Below the pieces are notes generated by a model. That model was not told where the DNA came from and did no database searches. It worked only from the letters and a program-made list of their open reading frames with translations. This document shows, one piece after another, positions 1 to 12,000 of a DNA stretch of 64,000 nt (the stretch's first letter is position 1; every line of letters starts with the position of its first letter). The position numbers and the translations under genes were made by a program. This DNA is from Actinoplanes italicus (GTDB lineage: Bacteria > Actinomycetota > Actinomycetes > Mycobacteriales > Micromonosporaceae): NCBI RefSeq assembly GCF_003001815.1, contig NZ_PVMZ01000040.1:1-64000 (forward strand), read 5' to 3'.

Positions 1-130
1 ACGCCAGAATGATCCTCGCCCGCTTGGCCAGCACCTGCGCCGTCGACCCCCGACGCGTCCAGTTCGTCAGCGTCACCCGCTCCCGCTCAGTCAAAATCAG
101 AGGCACCATCGGACGACCAGCACGCGACAT
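1..130 (-). CDS. IS630 family transposase, N-terminal part
   Basis: Partial coding region of 43 codons running off the left edge. The translation begins MSRAGRPMVPLILTERER and continues with a helix-turn-helix segment containing RRGSTAQVLAKRARIILA. This is the typical N-terminus of actinobacterial IS630-family transposases: a short basic lead, then the HTH that binds the terminal repeats. The DDE catalytic domain would lie outside the window, so whether the element is intact cannot be judged. The ATG at 128-130 is the natural start of this family. Confidence 0.8.
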   Translation of the reverse strand, partial: MSRAGRPMVPLILTERERVTLTNWTRRGSTAQVLAKRARIILA

Positions 131-180
131 CCTCCGACGCTACACCGAATAACCGGCGAACTTCAGGCGCAGGACACTAG
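1..180 (-). mobile_element. IS630-type insertion sequence, 5' end only
   Basis: The window opens inside an insertion sequence that reads leftward off the edge. The transposase start lies at 130, and the 50 bases beyond it up to a CTAG at 177-180 would contain the terminal repeat. A TA-containing boundary is expected for IS630/Tc1-type elements, which duplicate a TA dinucleotide. The element abuts a protein-like frame that is cut at this point, consistent with insertion. The other end is outside the window, so the exact boundary is inferred. Confidence 0.6.
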
Positions 181-185
181 CGACG

Positions 186-512
186 ACGTCGAATCCTTCT
201 TCACGATGGCGCCGTTGCTGTCCTCGTAGATCTCGTATGCCACCGAGTTGAAGATCCCGCCAGCGCGCAGACCGAGTGCTTTACCCAGTGCCCCGAATTG
301 TTCGCACTGACGGTGTAGGTCTGACAGGTGCCTCCGCTGACGATCGCGCAGGACTCGCTGTAGGCGAAGCTCGGGAAGGCGGGCACGGGCCGACCGGCGC
401 GTTCCTCAGTCCGGAGCGCGACGTCCGTACATGGCTGGCCCCGGTTCTGGTTGGCGATGGCGTTGCTGCAACCGCTCAGCGGGGTGGTGTTCGGGCTAGT
501 CGGCGTGCTCAT
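186..512 (-). pseudogene. degenerate, IS-truncated gene fragment
   Basis: Two protein-like frames on the minus strand join only through a frameshift. The upstream part (about 512 to 300) contains Cys-rich text such as SGCSNAIANQNRGQPC and SGGTCQTYTVSAN. The downstream part (about 310 to 186) reads ALGKALGLRAGGIFNSVAYE followed by IYEDSNGAIVKKDS, then runs straight into the end of the IS630 element. I do not recognise the family. The simplest reading is a gene that was frameshifted and lost its 3' end to the insertion; a chance open frame is the alternative for the upstream part. Confidence 0.35.
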
Positions 513-1277
513 CGTCGCGGGTTACGGCTTTTACCTGGCGGTGGCCGGTCTGGTGGCAACCGCGCTGTTCGTCGTGGCCGCCCGGCTCGTGGCCGCACTG
601 GGCGGAAGCGTGACCGTGCTGTGGTGCGCGGTCGCTTCTTCATGGTGACCAGGGCGGTGTTCCTGGGTTTGCGGGCCAGGAGCGGCGCGTGGCTGGTGGT
701 TGCGTCAGGTGAGCGACGGCTCCTGATCCGCGCCAAGCAACTCCGCGTAGGCGCGTGCAGCCCCCGGGTGTGCCGGAACCGGCGGCTCGGCCACTGTCCA
801 GAGCCGAGAACTTGAGCCGAAATCGGCCGGACGAAGCTGCAATCAATGGTCGTCAGGAGTGCGGCACTCGTCCTGACCGTACGAACGAGCTATTTCATCG
901 TGCAGGGCGAAGGCGGCGATTGTCGGCGCGGGCGGTACCACAACATTCGGCTCGTCGAAACGTCGCTGCGACTCGTTGGTTGGCCCGTCCACTCGTCTAC
1001 GGCGGGCCGCGACCGGTTCGGGTCGGTGCCAGGCAGTCGACGTGCGCTGCGCATGATCGTCGGATGTGTCTCATTTCACGCTGGCATCAGGTTTACGTGA
1101 AGGGGTTACTGTCCGCAGTCGCGAACCTTGATTCGGCGCGTGTGCGGCTGCCGGGGCAGCTGATTCTTGATCTTGAGCACTTGTCACGGCGTGACGCGCC
1201 TCCGCAGGCTTCCACTGTTTGGTGACTGCGCGTCACCCTAGCCGTAGCTGCGAGTTGCTGCCTCCTCGCTTCGGATA
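513..1277. other. gene-poor stretch, no supported gene
   Basis: No frame here shows convincing start, ribosome site and codon pattern together. One plus-strand frame (about 451-648) encodes a strongly hydrophobic segment (GVVFGLVGVLIVAGYGFYLA and more), which could be the relic of a membrane protein but has no plausible beginning or end. The last 200 bases are less GC-rich and lead into the promoter of the 1341 gene. Confidence 0.4.
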
Positions 1278-1307
1278 TTGACTGTCATCTAGCGCGGCTC
1301 CTAAATT
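1278..1307 (+). promoter_or_regulatory. sigma-70-type promoter for the LamG/RHS operon
   Basis: TTGACT at 1278-1283 and TAAATT at 1302-1307 are separated by 18 bases and lie about 35 bases before the GTG start at 1341. This is a good match to a housekeeping promoter in a GC-rich genome, and the only one in this intergenic region with both boxes. Confidence 0.5.
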
Positions 1308-1340
1308 GTCGATCACTGTTCGGCCTACGGGGAGTCGGCT

Positions 1341-4300
1341 GTGTCGATGCATCATCGTCTGCGTTTTGCCATGTCGTTCTTTGTCTCGGCGCTCCTGACC
1401 GTCACGTCGTCGCTGGTCACAGCGACAGAGGCAGCCGCGGAACCATCCCGAAGCCCGGAGAGGTGTCCGGCCGGGGTCGAAGGTGAGGCGGCCGCTGCTC
1501 GCGCAGCTGTCGCCTGTCGTGGCCGGGTCGAGGTCACCTCTCTCGGTGACGAGCGGACCCAGGTGTTCGCGACCGGGGACGGCTCCTTCGTATCGGAGAC
1601 CTCCGCGGTGGTCCGGCGGGTACGAAGCGCAGCCGGGAAATGGGTCAAGCCCGACCCGATACTGGAGGCGGATGATGAGGGACGACTCGTTCCTGCCGCC
1701 GCTGCTCTGGACATCTCCTTCTCGGGCGGTGGAAGCGGGCCGGCGATCACGGTGGGCAGAGGCGAATCACGGCTGAGCCTGACCTGGCTGAACAAACTTC
1801 CTGCCCCCAGAGTCTCCGGTGCCAGCGCGACGTACGCCGAGGTCTATCCGGGTGTCGACCTGGTTCTGACGGCCGAGGCTGAAGGCTTCACGGAGATGCT
1901 GGTGGTGAAGACGCCCACCGCAGCAGCCAACCCGGCGCTGACATCAGTGCGGTTCAAGATGGCAACCCGCAAGTTGAAGCTGCGGAAGGGTGCCAGCGGT
2001 GACCTGAGCGCCGTGACCGACTCCGGGGTGCGGCTTTTCGGTTCCGGCACGCCGATGATGTGGGACTCGTCGAAGCCGGCGGACGACTCTCGTGCTGACG
2101 GGCCGAGCCTGGCGTCCCGGCTGGCTGTGCCGGGTCAGCGATCCAAGGTGATGCCGCTGGCCCTAAACAAGGGACACCTGGTCATTCATCCGGACACCAC
2201 CATGCTGCGCAGCAAGGCGATGAAGTTCCCCGTGTATATCGACCCGGGGATCAGTGCATCGACCTGGACGATGATCAACAGTGCCTATCCGAGTCAGTCG
2301 TACTGGAGTTACGACCGCCGGGACTGTCCCGCCCCGCACACCGCGGTGCCGTGCGCGAAGGTCGGTTACACCACCACCCCCAAGGCGATGATCTATCGGT
2401 CCCTGTTCTCCTTCAATATCAGCACCCTGCTGGACAAGCACATCCAGAAGGCTGTCCTGTCGATGGACACCGTCTACTCGTACTCGAACACCGACTACGG
2501 CACTCAGGCCCGGGTGGTGACCGGCGGCATCAACTCCGGTACGACATGGACCAACAGCGTCGACAAGTGGGGCGGCGTGGCGGCGACTGCGCTGAGTCAT
2601 GCCTATGACCGCAAGCGATATCACACCGAATGGGGTGTGGTAGGAGCGGTGACGACGGCTTCCAAGGGCGACGCGACGGTACTGACCTTCGGTCTGCGGG
2701 CAGTCAGTGAGTCGAACGTCTACCACTGGAAGAAGTTCGACGCGAGCACGGCGGTGCTCTCAGTCACCTACAACTCTTACCCGAATGCGCCGCAGTGGGT
2801 CGATGTCGGGGAGAAGACCTGTGCTCGTGGCACGTCCCGGCCCTACATCCGGACCACGACACCCAAGCTCAGAGCGAAGCTGACCGATCCGGACGGCACG
2901 AGCAGGCTGTTGAAGGGCACGTTCTACTGGCGTAAATACGGTGTCGCCCAGAACGACAACGACAAGATCGCCCAAGGATCGGTGACCCCCGGCCAGACGG
3001 CAGTCGTGACGATACCGTCCGGCCGGCTCGCGGATGGCAGTACCTATGTCGTCGACGCCGTCGCCAATGACGGGATCGACAACGGCCAGCGGTCGGTCAC
3101 TTGTGAGTTCATCGTCGACGCCACACCGCCGCCGGCGCCGGGCGGGGCGAGCTCGACGGCGTATCCGAACAACGGGCAGGCGAATGGCGGTGTGGGGACC
3201 GAGGGCACTTTCCGTGTCCTGCCGCCGGCCACGATTCCCACCGACCTTGACGGCTACGCCTGGACGGTCGACCCCGGTGTCAGCGCGGCAGCCGCCAACC
3301 AGATCACGGCGAATGCGACCAGCCGTGAGGGCGAGTTCAAATTCACGCCGGCTGTCGACCGCAAATACAACCTGCGCGTCTGGACCCGGGACAAGGCAGG
3401 CAACCACTCGGCGGTGCCGTTCGAGTACGAGTTCATCGTGCGCGCCGGCACCGGTCCGGACGCTCGCTGGACCTTCGACGAGCAGGACGGAAAGGATGTC
3501 AGCGAGCACGGCAACACGGTGACGGTCGACGGCGGCTCCTGGACGCCGGGCCGTGGGGGCTGGGGCAAGGCCCTGCTCGCCGACGGGACGTCGACCACCG
3601 CGGTGACCGCTGGGCCCATCACCACCAACGATCCGCAGACCGGTGACCCGATCAGTCTCCACTCCAACGGCAACTTCACCGTGGCGGCGACGGTCCGGCT
3701 GGACAGTACCGAGGGATCCGGGCAGCGGGTCATCATGGCGCAGGATGGGGACCGGACCTCGCCGTTCCTGCTCAGCTACAGCGTGGCCGATAAGAAGTGG
3801 CGATTCGCCGTGGCCGCCACCGATGCCGACGCCCCGGTGACGGCTGCCGTGCTGTCGAACGCCACCGCCACCACCGGAGTTTGGACCCGGCTGCTCGCGA
3901 CCTATGACGGCACGACCCGTGTCCTGCGGTTGTACGTCAATGGCGCATTGCAGACCGCCACGGCGACCGCGGCGGCGGCGTTCGACGCCACCGGCCCGGT
4001 CACGATCGGCCGCGGCCGGCAAGCGGGTGTACCTGCCAACTTCTTCGCCGGAGCGATCGACGACGTCCGTATCTACGGCCGGGTGGTAGTGGGCACGGAG
4101 GGTGAGTTCACCCTTCTTCAACGCCCGAACCCGCCTCTGGTGACCTTTCCCGCCGGTGCGAGCGCTTATGTGGGACGCACGCTCACCGCCGTGGTGTCCG
4201 CCGGTGGGGACACCACCGTGACCCGGGTGCGGTATCAGGTCGGCGCCAATGGTGAGGCAAAGGTCGAGACGCTGTCCGCGGCGGGCGGTCAGAAGACGCT

Positions 4301-6026
4301 TACGCTGCCCGTCACCAGCGCCGGGACCCCTCATCTGATACTGACGAGCCTCGACAGCGGGAATCTTGAGTCGGCTGCCCACGGCTCGGTTCTGACCTTC
4401 ACCGAGCCCCCTAAGCTCAGCGGCCGTGTCGTTGACGCCATCACCGATGCGGCGCTGTCCGGTGTTCCCGTCAGATTGCGACCGGGAGACCGGATCCAGA
4501 ACACCAATGCGAACGGTGAATACGCGTTCACCGGCCTCGATCCCGGTGACTACACACTGAGCGTTGCCTACGCCGGAAGCGGCTGCGCGGCGATGACCGC
4601 CACGACTGAAGTGGCCGTGACCGGCGATGAGGTGCGGAATCTCAGAATCGCCCCGGAATCGGACACCTACGGCTACGTCTGCCGGGTGAAGACCTCCACC
4701 CCGTTCGTAGCGGGAACGACGAAGCTGGCGCTCTCCGGCTACAAAGCCGCTGTGCAGGTGCCGAACTTGCCGTTCGCGGTGCCGTACTACGGGAAGACCT
4801 ACCAATCGCTATGGGTATCAGTCGATGGCTTCCTGTCCTTCGTGAATCCCTCGAGCCGCTACTACGAGGTCGGTGTCAGCCTCCCGGATCGTAGGAACGC
4901 GCCTTGGGCGGCTGTCGCACCGTTCTTGAGCAGCCTTGACGTTGATGCTCAGGCCAGCGTGTGGACGTCGGTGACCGGAACAGGCGCGGGGCAGAGGTTC
5001 GTGGTCGAATGGCGCAACGTGCTGATTCGCGGGACTACCAGCCGCCTGACGTTCGAGGCGATCCTCGCGCCGAACGGTGACATCACCTTCAACTACTCCG
5101 GTCTCTCGGGAGACCTGCCCAAGGGTGCCGGCGCCACCGTCGGTATCACCAGCCCCGGTGGCAACTATGCGATGCAATACTCCTTCCAGGAGCCGGTTCT
5201 CGCCTCAGGTGCAGCAGTCACTTTCATCCATCCGGCTGAGTCCGTGGCCAACCTGGTCGGCTCCATATCCGGCATGGTCGTCGACCCGACCGGCGAAGCC
5301 CGTGAGGGCGTCAGGGTGTGGATGGACGGCTCCTACTCCGCCGTCACCGACGGCACCGGGTACTTCCGTATCGACGGGGTCGAGAATGGCACGTACCAGA
5401 TCGGTGCGAATGTAGGCTGTTTCGAACTCGACGATCAGTTGGCCACGGTGGACGGTGACAGCTGGCATGAAGGCGTATTGAGGGGTGCGACGGACTCCTT
5501 CGGTAACTGGTGTGAGGTTACGGAGGAGGCCTGGATGGCTGCGGATAATGAATTGCAGTTCGCTTTGAACGGTGAAATCAATACGAGCCTGCCATTCCCT
5601 GTGCGTTTCTTCAATAACTCCTTCACTGCGGCCACCGTGGACAGGTGGGGAACTCTCATCTTCCAAGGCGGTTCCATTCCAAATGCCGGTGGTCGCGTCT
5701 ATATGTGGCCGGGTGCGCCGCAGGCCGTCGATGAAAAGACAAAGGTCTATACCGGCGTCGTAGGTGTTTCGCCGAATCGGAGATACGTCCTGGAATGGCG
5801 CGATCTGACCGTGCGCGACTCTCCGGACCTTCGTTTCGATCTGCAACTCGTGATCGGGGAGGACAGTTCGATCACTGTCGGTTCAAGGAACCTCCCGTCA
5901 GGGCGTGATGCAGAGATCTATTTCTACGGTGGCGGCTCGAGCTATATCGAATTGATCTACTACGAGGACGGCAGAGGATTGCGCGCCGGAAAGACCGTGA
6001 CCTTCCGCCCCCCTGCGGCGGCCTGA
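1341..6026 (+). CDS. large secreted LamG/DNRLRE-type multidomain protein
   Basis: A 1561-residue exported protein. A signal peptide occupies residues 1-34 (hydrophobic core AMSFFVSALLTVTSSLV, then an Ala-rich cleavage site). Approximate order: a beta-rich N-terminal region, a DNRLRE-like segment (333-480), an Ig/fibronectin-like segment (500-600), a LamG/concanavalin-like domain (706-920), and two copies of a pair made of a carboxypeptidase-regulatory-like beta sandwich (1023-1090 and 1305-1360) and a nidogen-like beta domain (1133-1296 and 1406-1561). No catalytic motif is visible, so an adhesive or scaffolding role at the cell surface is inferred. GGGGAG at 1329-1334 supports the GTG at 1341. 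It is followed directly by the RHS gene, and such pairs are common in actinobacteria. The last 450 bases are visibly less GC-rich than the rest. Confidence 0.8.
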   Translation: MSMHHRLRFAMSFFVSALLTVTSSLVTATEAAAEPSRSPERCPAGVEGEAAAARAAVACRGRVEVTSLGDERTQVFATGDGSFVSETSAVVRRVRSAAGKWVKPDPILEADDEGRLVPAAAALDISFSGGGSGPAITVGRGESRLSLTWLNKLPAPRVSGASATYAEVYPGVDLVLTAEAEGFTEMLVVKTPTAAANPALTSVRFKMATRKLKLRKGASGDLSAVTDSGVRLFGSGTPMMWDSSKPADDSRADGPSLASRLAVPGQRSKVMPLALNKGHLVIHPDTTMLRSKAMKFPVYIDPGISASTWTMINSAYPSQSYWSYDRRDCPAPHTAVPCAKVGYTTTPKAMIYRSLFSFNISTLLDKHIQKAVLSMDTVYSYSNTDYGTQARVVTGGINSGTTWTNSVDKWGGVAATALSHAYDRKRYHTEWGVVGAVTTASKGDATVLTFGLRAVSESNVYHWKKFDASTAVLSVTYNSYPNAPQWVDVGEKTCARGTSRPYIRTTTPKLRAKLTDPDGTSRLLKGTFYWRKYGVAQNDNDKIAQGSVTPGQTAVVTIPSGRLADGSTYVVDAVANDGIDNGQRSVTCEFIVDATPPPAPGGASSTAYPNNGQANGGVGTEGTFRVLPPATIPTDLDGYAWTVDPGVSAAAANQITANATSREGEFKFTPAVDRKYNLRVWTRDKAGNHSAVPFEYEFIVRAGTGPDARWTFDEQDGKDVSEHGNTVTVDGGSWTPGRGGWGKALLADGTSTTAVTAGPITTNDPQTGDPISLHSNGNFTVAATVRLDSTEGSGQRVIMAQDGDRTSPFLLSYSVADKKWRFAVAATDADAPVTAAVLSNATATTGVWTRLLATYDGTTRVLRLYVNGALQTATATAAAAFDATGPVTIGRGRQAGVPANFFAGAIDDVRIYGRVVVGTEGEFTLLQRPNPPLVTFPAGASAYVGRTLTAVVSAGGDTTVTRVRYQVGANGEAKVETLSAAGGQKTLTLPVTSAGTPHLILTSLDSGNLESAAHGSVLTFTEPPKLSGRVVDAITDAALSGVPVRLRPGDRIQNTNANGEYAFTGLDPGDYTLSVAYAGSGCAAMTATTEVAVTGDEVRNLRIAPESDTYGYVCRVKTSTPFVAGTTKLALSGYKAAVQVPNLPFAVPYYGKTYQSLWVSVDGFLSFVNPSSRYYEVGVSLPDRRNAPWAAVAPFLSSLDVDAQASVWTSVTGTGAGQRFVVEWRNVLIRGTTSRLTFEAILAPNGDITFNYSGLSGDLPKGAGATVGITSPGGNYAMQYSFQEPVLASGAAVTFIHPAESVANLVGSISGMVVDPTGEAREGVRVWMDGSYSAVTDGTGYFRIDGVENGTYQIGANVGCFELDDQLATVDGDSWHEGVLRGATDSFGNWCEVTEEAWMAADNELQFALNGEINTSLPFPVRFFNNSFTAATVDRWGTLIFQGGSIPNAGGRVYMWPGAPQAVDEKTKVYTGVVGVSPNRRYVLEWRDLTVRDSPDLRFDLQLVIGEDSSITVGSRNLPSGRDAEIYFYGGGSSYIELIYYEDGRGLRAGKTVTFRPPAAA

Positions 6027-6063
6027 CATGACCGAACGACAGCGTGATCTGTGGAGGTCGCCG

Positions 6064-9000
6064 GTGACGACCCGCTTCTCCCGTCCCGTCGCGGCGCTGG
6101 CCTCCGCTCTTGCGGTCGTGCTGGCTGTGACGATGCAGGCCCAGCCGACGTGGGCGGCGAAGCCGGACCCGTTCGCCCCGCCCAAGGCGCCGGAGATGCC
6201 GGCTGTCGAGGTGCGCAAGGTGCACACGAAACCGGCGGCGCGCGCGGCCCAGAAACAGGCCGGCGATCGGCGGTCACCGAAATGGCCGTCCGCAGCCAGT
6301 GCCGACGTGACGGTCGGTGACACCAAGGCTCCGATCCGGTTCCGGCAGGCCTCCGGTGACGGGTCGGCGACGGCGAACGCCAGACTGGCGGCGGCGAAGC
6401 CGTCGAAGATGCGGGTGGATGTACTGGATCAGGCTGCCTCGCAGCGCGCTGCAGTCGACGGCGTGCTGTTCCGGGTTCGGCGTGCGGACGGACGGACCGG
6501 CCGGGCCGAGGTGGGTGTCACCGTCGACTACAAGGCGTTCGCGAACGCGTACGGCGCAGACTGGTCGACCCGGCTTCAACTGGTCAAGCTGCCCGAATGC
6601 GCACTGACCGATCCCGAACTGGTCCGGTGCCGGGGAATTGCGGTGCCGGGTACCAACGACACGGTCGCGCAGGCGGTGTCCGCCGACGTCGCGGTCGAGT
6701 CGGCGCAGCTGATGGCGGTCACCGCCGCACCGTCCGGCGCGGCCGGGTCGTACAGCGCCACCAAGTTGTCGCCGTCCGGCGTCTGGTCCGCAGGCGGCTC
6801 GTCCGGCGACTTCTCCTGGTCGTTCCCGATGCGGGTACCGCCGGGCATCGGGGGGCCGTCGCCGTCGGTGGAGCTGAAGTACTCCGCCCAGTCCGTCGAT
6901 GGCCGGATGGTCGCCTCGAACAACCAGCCGTCCGAGGTCGGCGAGGGCTTCGAGCTGTCGACCGGCGGCTTCATCGAGCGCAGGTACAAGCCGTGCTCGG
7001 CTGACAAGAAAGACGGCAACAACACCAGCGATCTGCACAAGATTTCGGCAGACATGTGCTGGGTGACCGACAACGCGACCATGAGTCTCGGTGGCGCCGG
7101 TGGCGAGCTGATCCAGGATGCCGACAACGAGAATCTGTGGCATCTACGTAATGACGACGGATCGCGGATCGAACGTCGGTTCGGCGCCGACAACGGCACC
7201 CACGACGGCGAGTGGTGGGTGGTCACCACCACCACCGGCACTCAGTACTGGTTCGGCCGCAACAAACTGCCGGGCTGGTCCGCCGGTGACGACAACACCA
7301 ATGCCACCTGGACCGCGCCGATCTTCAGCAACCACAGCGGCGAGCCGTGCTACAAGCCGGAGTTCAGTGCCTCATCGTGTACCACGCCGTGGCGGTGGAA
7401 CCTCTCCTATGTCGTCGACCCGCACGGCAACAGCATGTCGTACTGGTACAAGGCGGACACCAACAACTATTACTCGCTCGGCCTCGGCAAGGTACGGACG
7501 TACACCCGGGGCGGCTACCTCGATCACGTCAGCTATGGCACCCGGGTACTGCCGAATCTCGAGACCGGGACCGACACGATCTTCAGCGGGCATGCAACAG
7601 CTCGTGTCGACTTCGATTACGGTGACCGCTGCCTCAGCGACTGCGGCACGAAAGACGCCGTCAAGTGGCCGGACACCCCGTGGGACCTGAGCTGCACCAG
7701 TGACACCGAATGCGATCCGCTGGCCCCGACCTTCTGGTCGACCCATCGGCTGACCACGATCACCACCAGTGTGTACGAGCAGACGACCGGCAAGTTCCGT
7801 GACGTCGAGCAGTGGGGCCTGACCCACTCGTACCCCGATCCCGAGGACGGCACCCGCGCCGGCCTCTGGCTCGAGAAAGTCAGCCATACCGGGCTCGTAG
7901 GCACCCCCACGAAGCTTCCCGACGTCACCTTCACCGGATACCCGAAACCGAACCGGATCGACGGTGTCGACCACTCGCCGGCGATGAACTGGCACCGTCT
8001 CACCGACATCAACACCGAGACCGGCTCGATTCTGCATGTCGACTACCTGGACAGCGACTGCGTCAAGGGCAGCAAGGTTCCCACGGTGCCGGAGAACAAC
8101 AAGCTCCGTTGTTACCCGGTCCGGTGGACACCGAGTGGCCACGACGACGAACTGGTCGACTACTTCGCGAAGTACGTCGTCAACTCGGTCACCGAGACCG
8201 ACCGCACGGGCGGCTCCCCGCGCGTGCTGTACCAGTATCGCTACATCGGTGACCCCGCCTGGCACTACAGCGACGATGACGGCCTGATCGACAAGGACGC
8301 CAAGACCTGGAACCAGTGGCGCGGCTACCAGAAGGTCGGTGTCCTCACCGGTGATCCCGGGGAGCAGACCTACCGCGAGACAACCTACTTCCGTGGCATG
8401 AACGGCGATCACCTGCCGAACGGAACCCGCTCGGCGACGGTTCCCGACTCACAGGGCGGCTCCGTTCCCGACGACGAGGCCTTCGCAGGCGTCACCCGGG
8501 AAACGCGAACTCTGCTCGGTGTCGGTGGCGCCGAGGTGTCCGGCGAGCTCAACGAACCGTGGAAGTCCGAGCCGACGGCCAGTCGCACCATCAACAAGGT
8601 CACCACCCACGCCCGCCGTACCGGAACCGCAGCGACCCACACCCGCACCACGCTCGACCACGCTCCGTGGGTCCGGACCACCACCACCAAGCACCATTTC
8701 GATGGGTACGGGCAGGTCGTCAAGACCGAGGACCTGGGTGACGCTGCGGTCCCCGGTGACGAACAGTGCGTGAAGACCACCTATGAGCCGCGCAACACCA
8801 AGGCATGGATCCTGTCGATGCCGCACCGGACTCAGACCTTCGCTGTCGACTGCGTCAAGGCTGACGCGGGCGGGCTGACCGAAGATCAGGTGATCGGCGA
8901 CGGGCGGACCTACTACGACGACCAGAACTACGGTGTCGCCCCGAAGAAGGGTGACGTGACCAAGGTTGAGCAGATGGACGCGTACAACAACGGCAGTCCG

Positions 9001-12000
9001 TCGTACGCCCTGGTGAGCCGCAGTGCCTTCGACGATCTCGGCCGAGTCACCAACTCCTGGGACGTCCTCGGCAACGAAACCAAGACCGCCTACACACCTG
9101 CCACCACCGGCCCGGTCACCCAGACCGTCGATACCAACCCGCTCGGCTGGACCACGAAATCCTTCGTCGAGCCGGCGTGGGGTCTGTCCACCGCCACCGT
9201 CGACGTCAACCAGCTGCGTACCAGCCTCGAGTACGACGGTCTCGGTCGTCTCACCAAGGTCTGGAAACCCGGTAGTACACCCGGCACCGGCACTCCTGAC
9301 ATCGAGTACAGCTATCTGATCCGTACCGACGGGGTCAACGCCGTCACCACCAGCCACGTCAATGCCAAGGGCGGCGTCACCAAGTCCTACACACTCTATG
9401 ACGGCCTCCTGCGTACCCGGCAGACCCAGACCGCGTCGCCGTCGGGCGGCCGGATCCTGTCGGACACCTTCTACGACTCCGCCGGCCGGCAGGTCCTCAG
9501 CTACGGCGCCTACTACGACAAGACCGGATCGCCCGGAACCGAGCTCGTCAAGCCGCTGACCCAGCAGGACGTGCCGAACCAGACCTCGGTGGAGTACGAC
9601 GCCGCGGGCCGGCAGATCGCCTCGGTGTTCCAGCCGAAAGGCGTCGAACGCTGGCGGACCACCACCAGTTACGGCGGCGACCACGTCGACGTCTCACCCC
9701 CGGCCGGCGCCACCGCCAGTTCCACCTGGACCGACGCCCGTGGCCGCACCATCCAGGTACGCCAGTACCCGACCCGCACACCCAGCGGCGACGACTACGA
9801 CAAGACCGACTACAAGTACAACTCCAAGGGCCTGCTCGCCTCGGTGACAGGGCCTGACGGCAGTCAGTGGGCCTACAGCTACGACTTGCTCGGCCGTCGG
9901 ACCAGCAGCATCGACCCCGACAGCGGCACCACCACCACCAAATACGACACGGCGGGCCGGGTCACCAGCACCACCGACGGCAACGGTCAGGTACTGATCA
10001 GCGCCTATGACAAGCTGAGCAGGAGGGTGGCCCTCTACAAGAGCAGCGTCACCTCGAACAACCAGGTCGCGCAGTGGGACTATGACCAGGCGACGTTCGC
10101 CGACGGCGTGACCCCCGTCCTGGGACAGGTATTCCAGTCGATCCGCATCGACTCCGGCCGCTGGTACATCAAGGGTGTCACCCAGTACGACGAAAACTAC
10201 CGGCCGAAGGTCAGCAAGGTGACCATCCCGACCGGCGAGACCGGCCTGGGCGGGAGCTACACCTACACCAACGGCTACAACGCAGACGGCAGTCTCGCCG
10301 CCATGAGCTATCCGGCGACCGCCGACCTGAACGCCGAGACGATCAAATATCGCTACACCGATCACGACCAGCCGCTCGACATGACCACGCTGTACGGCAA
10401 CGGCATCGAGAGCAGCATCGTCTCCGACAGTCAGTACGACGCGCTCGCCCACGCCACCCAATACACCCTCTACACCGGCAAGTTCAGCGGCACCGGTTCC
10501 AGGGCCTACGTCTCGCTGGAGACCGACGCCACCACCGGCCGGCTCAACAAGATCAGCGTCCACCGCGACGGCAAGAACCCCAACACCGTCACCGACCAGA
10601 AGTACACCTACGACGACGTCGGTAACGTCACCAAGATCGCCGACAAGCCCGCCGGCGGCAGCTTCACCGACATCCAATGCTTCACCTACGACCGTCACCG
10701 GCGGCTCCAGGACGCCTGGACCCCGGCATCGGACGACTGCATCGCGGCGCCCACCAACGCGACCCTCGGCGGTCCCGCCCCGTACTGGCAGTCCTACAGC
10801 TACAACGCGGCTGGAGCCCGGACCGGACTGGTCGATCACGCCACCGCCAAGGGTGACGTCAGCACCACCTACCGGTTCGCCGACACTACACCGGCGGTTC
10901 CTACCACCGGCCAGCCGCACGTGCTGCGCAGCACCTCGACCGTCGACAGCACCGGAACCCGATCCGCCACCTACACGTACGACAAAGCCGGCAACACCAA
11001 GACCAGGCCCGGTCCCAACGGCACCCAGACGCTCGTCTGGGATGCCGAGAACCGTCTGCAGAGCGTCACCGACACCAGCGGCAGCAACAGCTACCTGTAC
11101 GACGCCGACGGCAACCGGCTGATCAGCCGTGACAAGAACGGCAGGACCCTGTACCTACCGGGGCAGGAGGTCCGCTACAACAACAGCAGCGCCACGCAGT
11201 CCTGTACCCGCTACTACTCCTTCGCCGGTAGCACCCTTGCCCAACGCACCAGCAAGGGCCTGACCTGGCTCGCCAGCGACCACCACGGTACCCAGAACGT
11301 GTCGATCGACTCGGTGACCCAGACCGAGACCGTCCGCCGCCAGACCCCGTTCGGAGCCAGCCGCGGCCCCAATGTCACCTGGGCCAACACCAAGGGCTTC
11401 GTCGGCGGTACGGAAGACCCGACCGGCCTGATCCACATCGGTGCCCGGGAGTACGACTCGGCGCTGGGGCGGTTCATCTCCGTCGACCCGGTCATGGACA
11501 GCAGCAATCCGCAGTCGATGAACGGTTATGCGTACGCCGGGAACAACCCGATCGTCAACGCCGACCCCAGCGGCCTCATGTATCCGATGGAGAGCGGCGG
11601 CGGCAGCACGGTCACCGAGACGCCTCCCAGCACCAGCTCGACGCAGGAGGAAGAGCCGCCGTCCCAGCCGTCAGGCCAGGCGCAGGCCGCACCGCAGACC
11701 CAGTCACCGCCGAAGAAGGAACCCTGCGGATGGCTCTGCAAAGCCGGTAACTGGGTAGACGACCACAAGGCGGAGATCGCCGGCGCGGCGGCCGGAGCGG
11801 TTGTCGGTATTGGCTGCGGCATGGCCATCGGCTGGACCGGTGTCGGCGCCGTCGCCTGCGGTGCCGCAGCAGGTGCCGTCGCCGGCGCAGTCGAGTACTC
11901 CGTCAACACCGCCGTCGAGCATGAGGGCAACTGGAGTCTCGGCGGCATGACCAAGGCCGCGGTAGGCGGTGCCATCGTCGGTGGCGTCACCGGAGGCCTG

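Noticed and set aside
451..648. A 65-codon hydrophobic plus-strand frame as a small membrane protein gene
   Set aside because: Strong hydrophobicity but no ribosome site and it overlaps a relic on the other strand; kept only as a remark.
2760..4805. A 681-codon open frame on the minus strand inside the LamG gene
   Set aside because: It is the mirror of a GC-rich gene; its text is Arg/Gly/His-rich without domains and it lacks a ribosome site, whereas the plus frame has clear domains.
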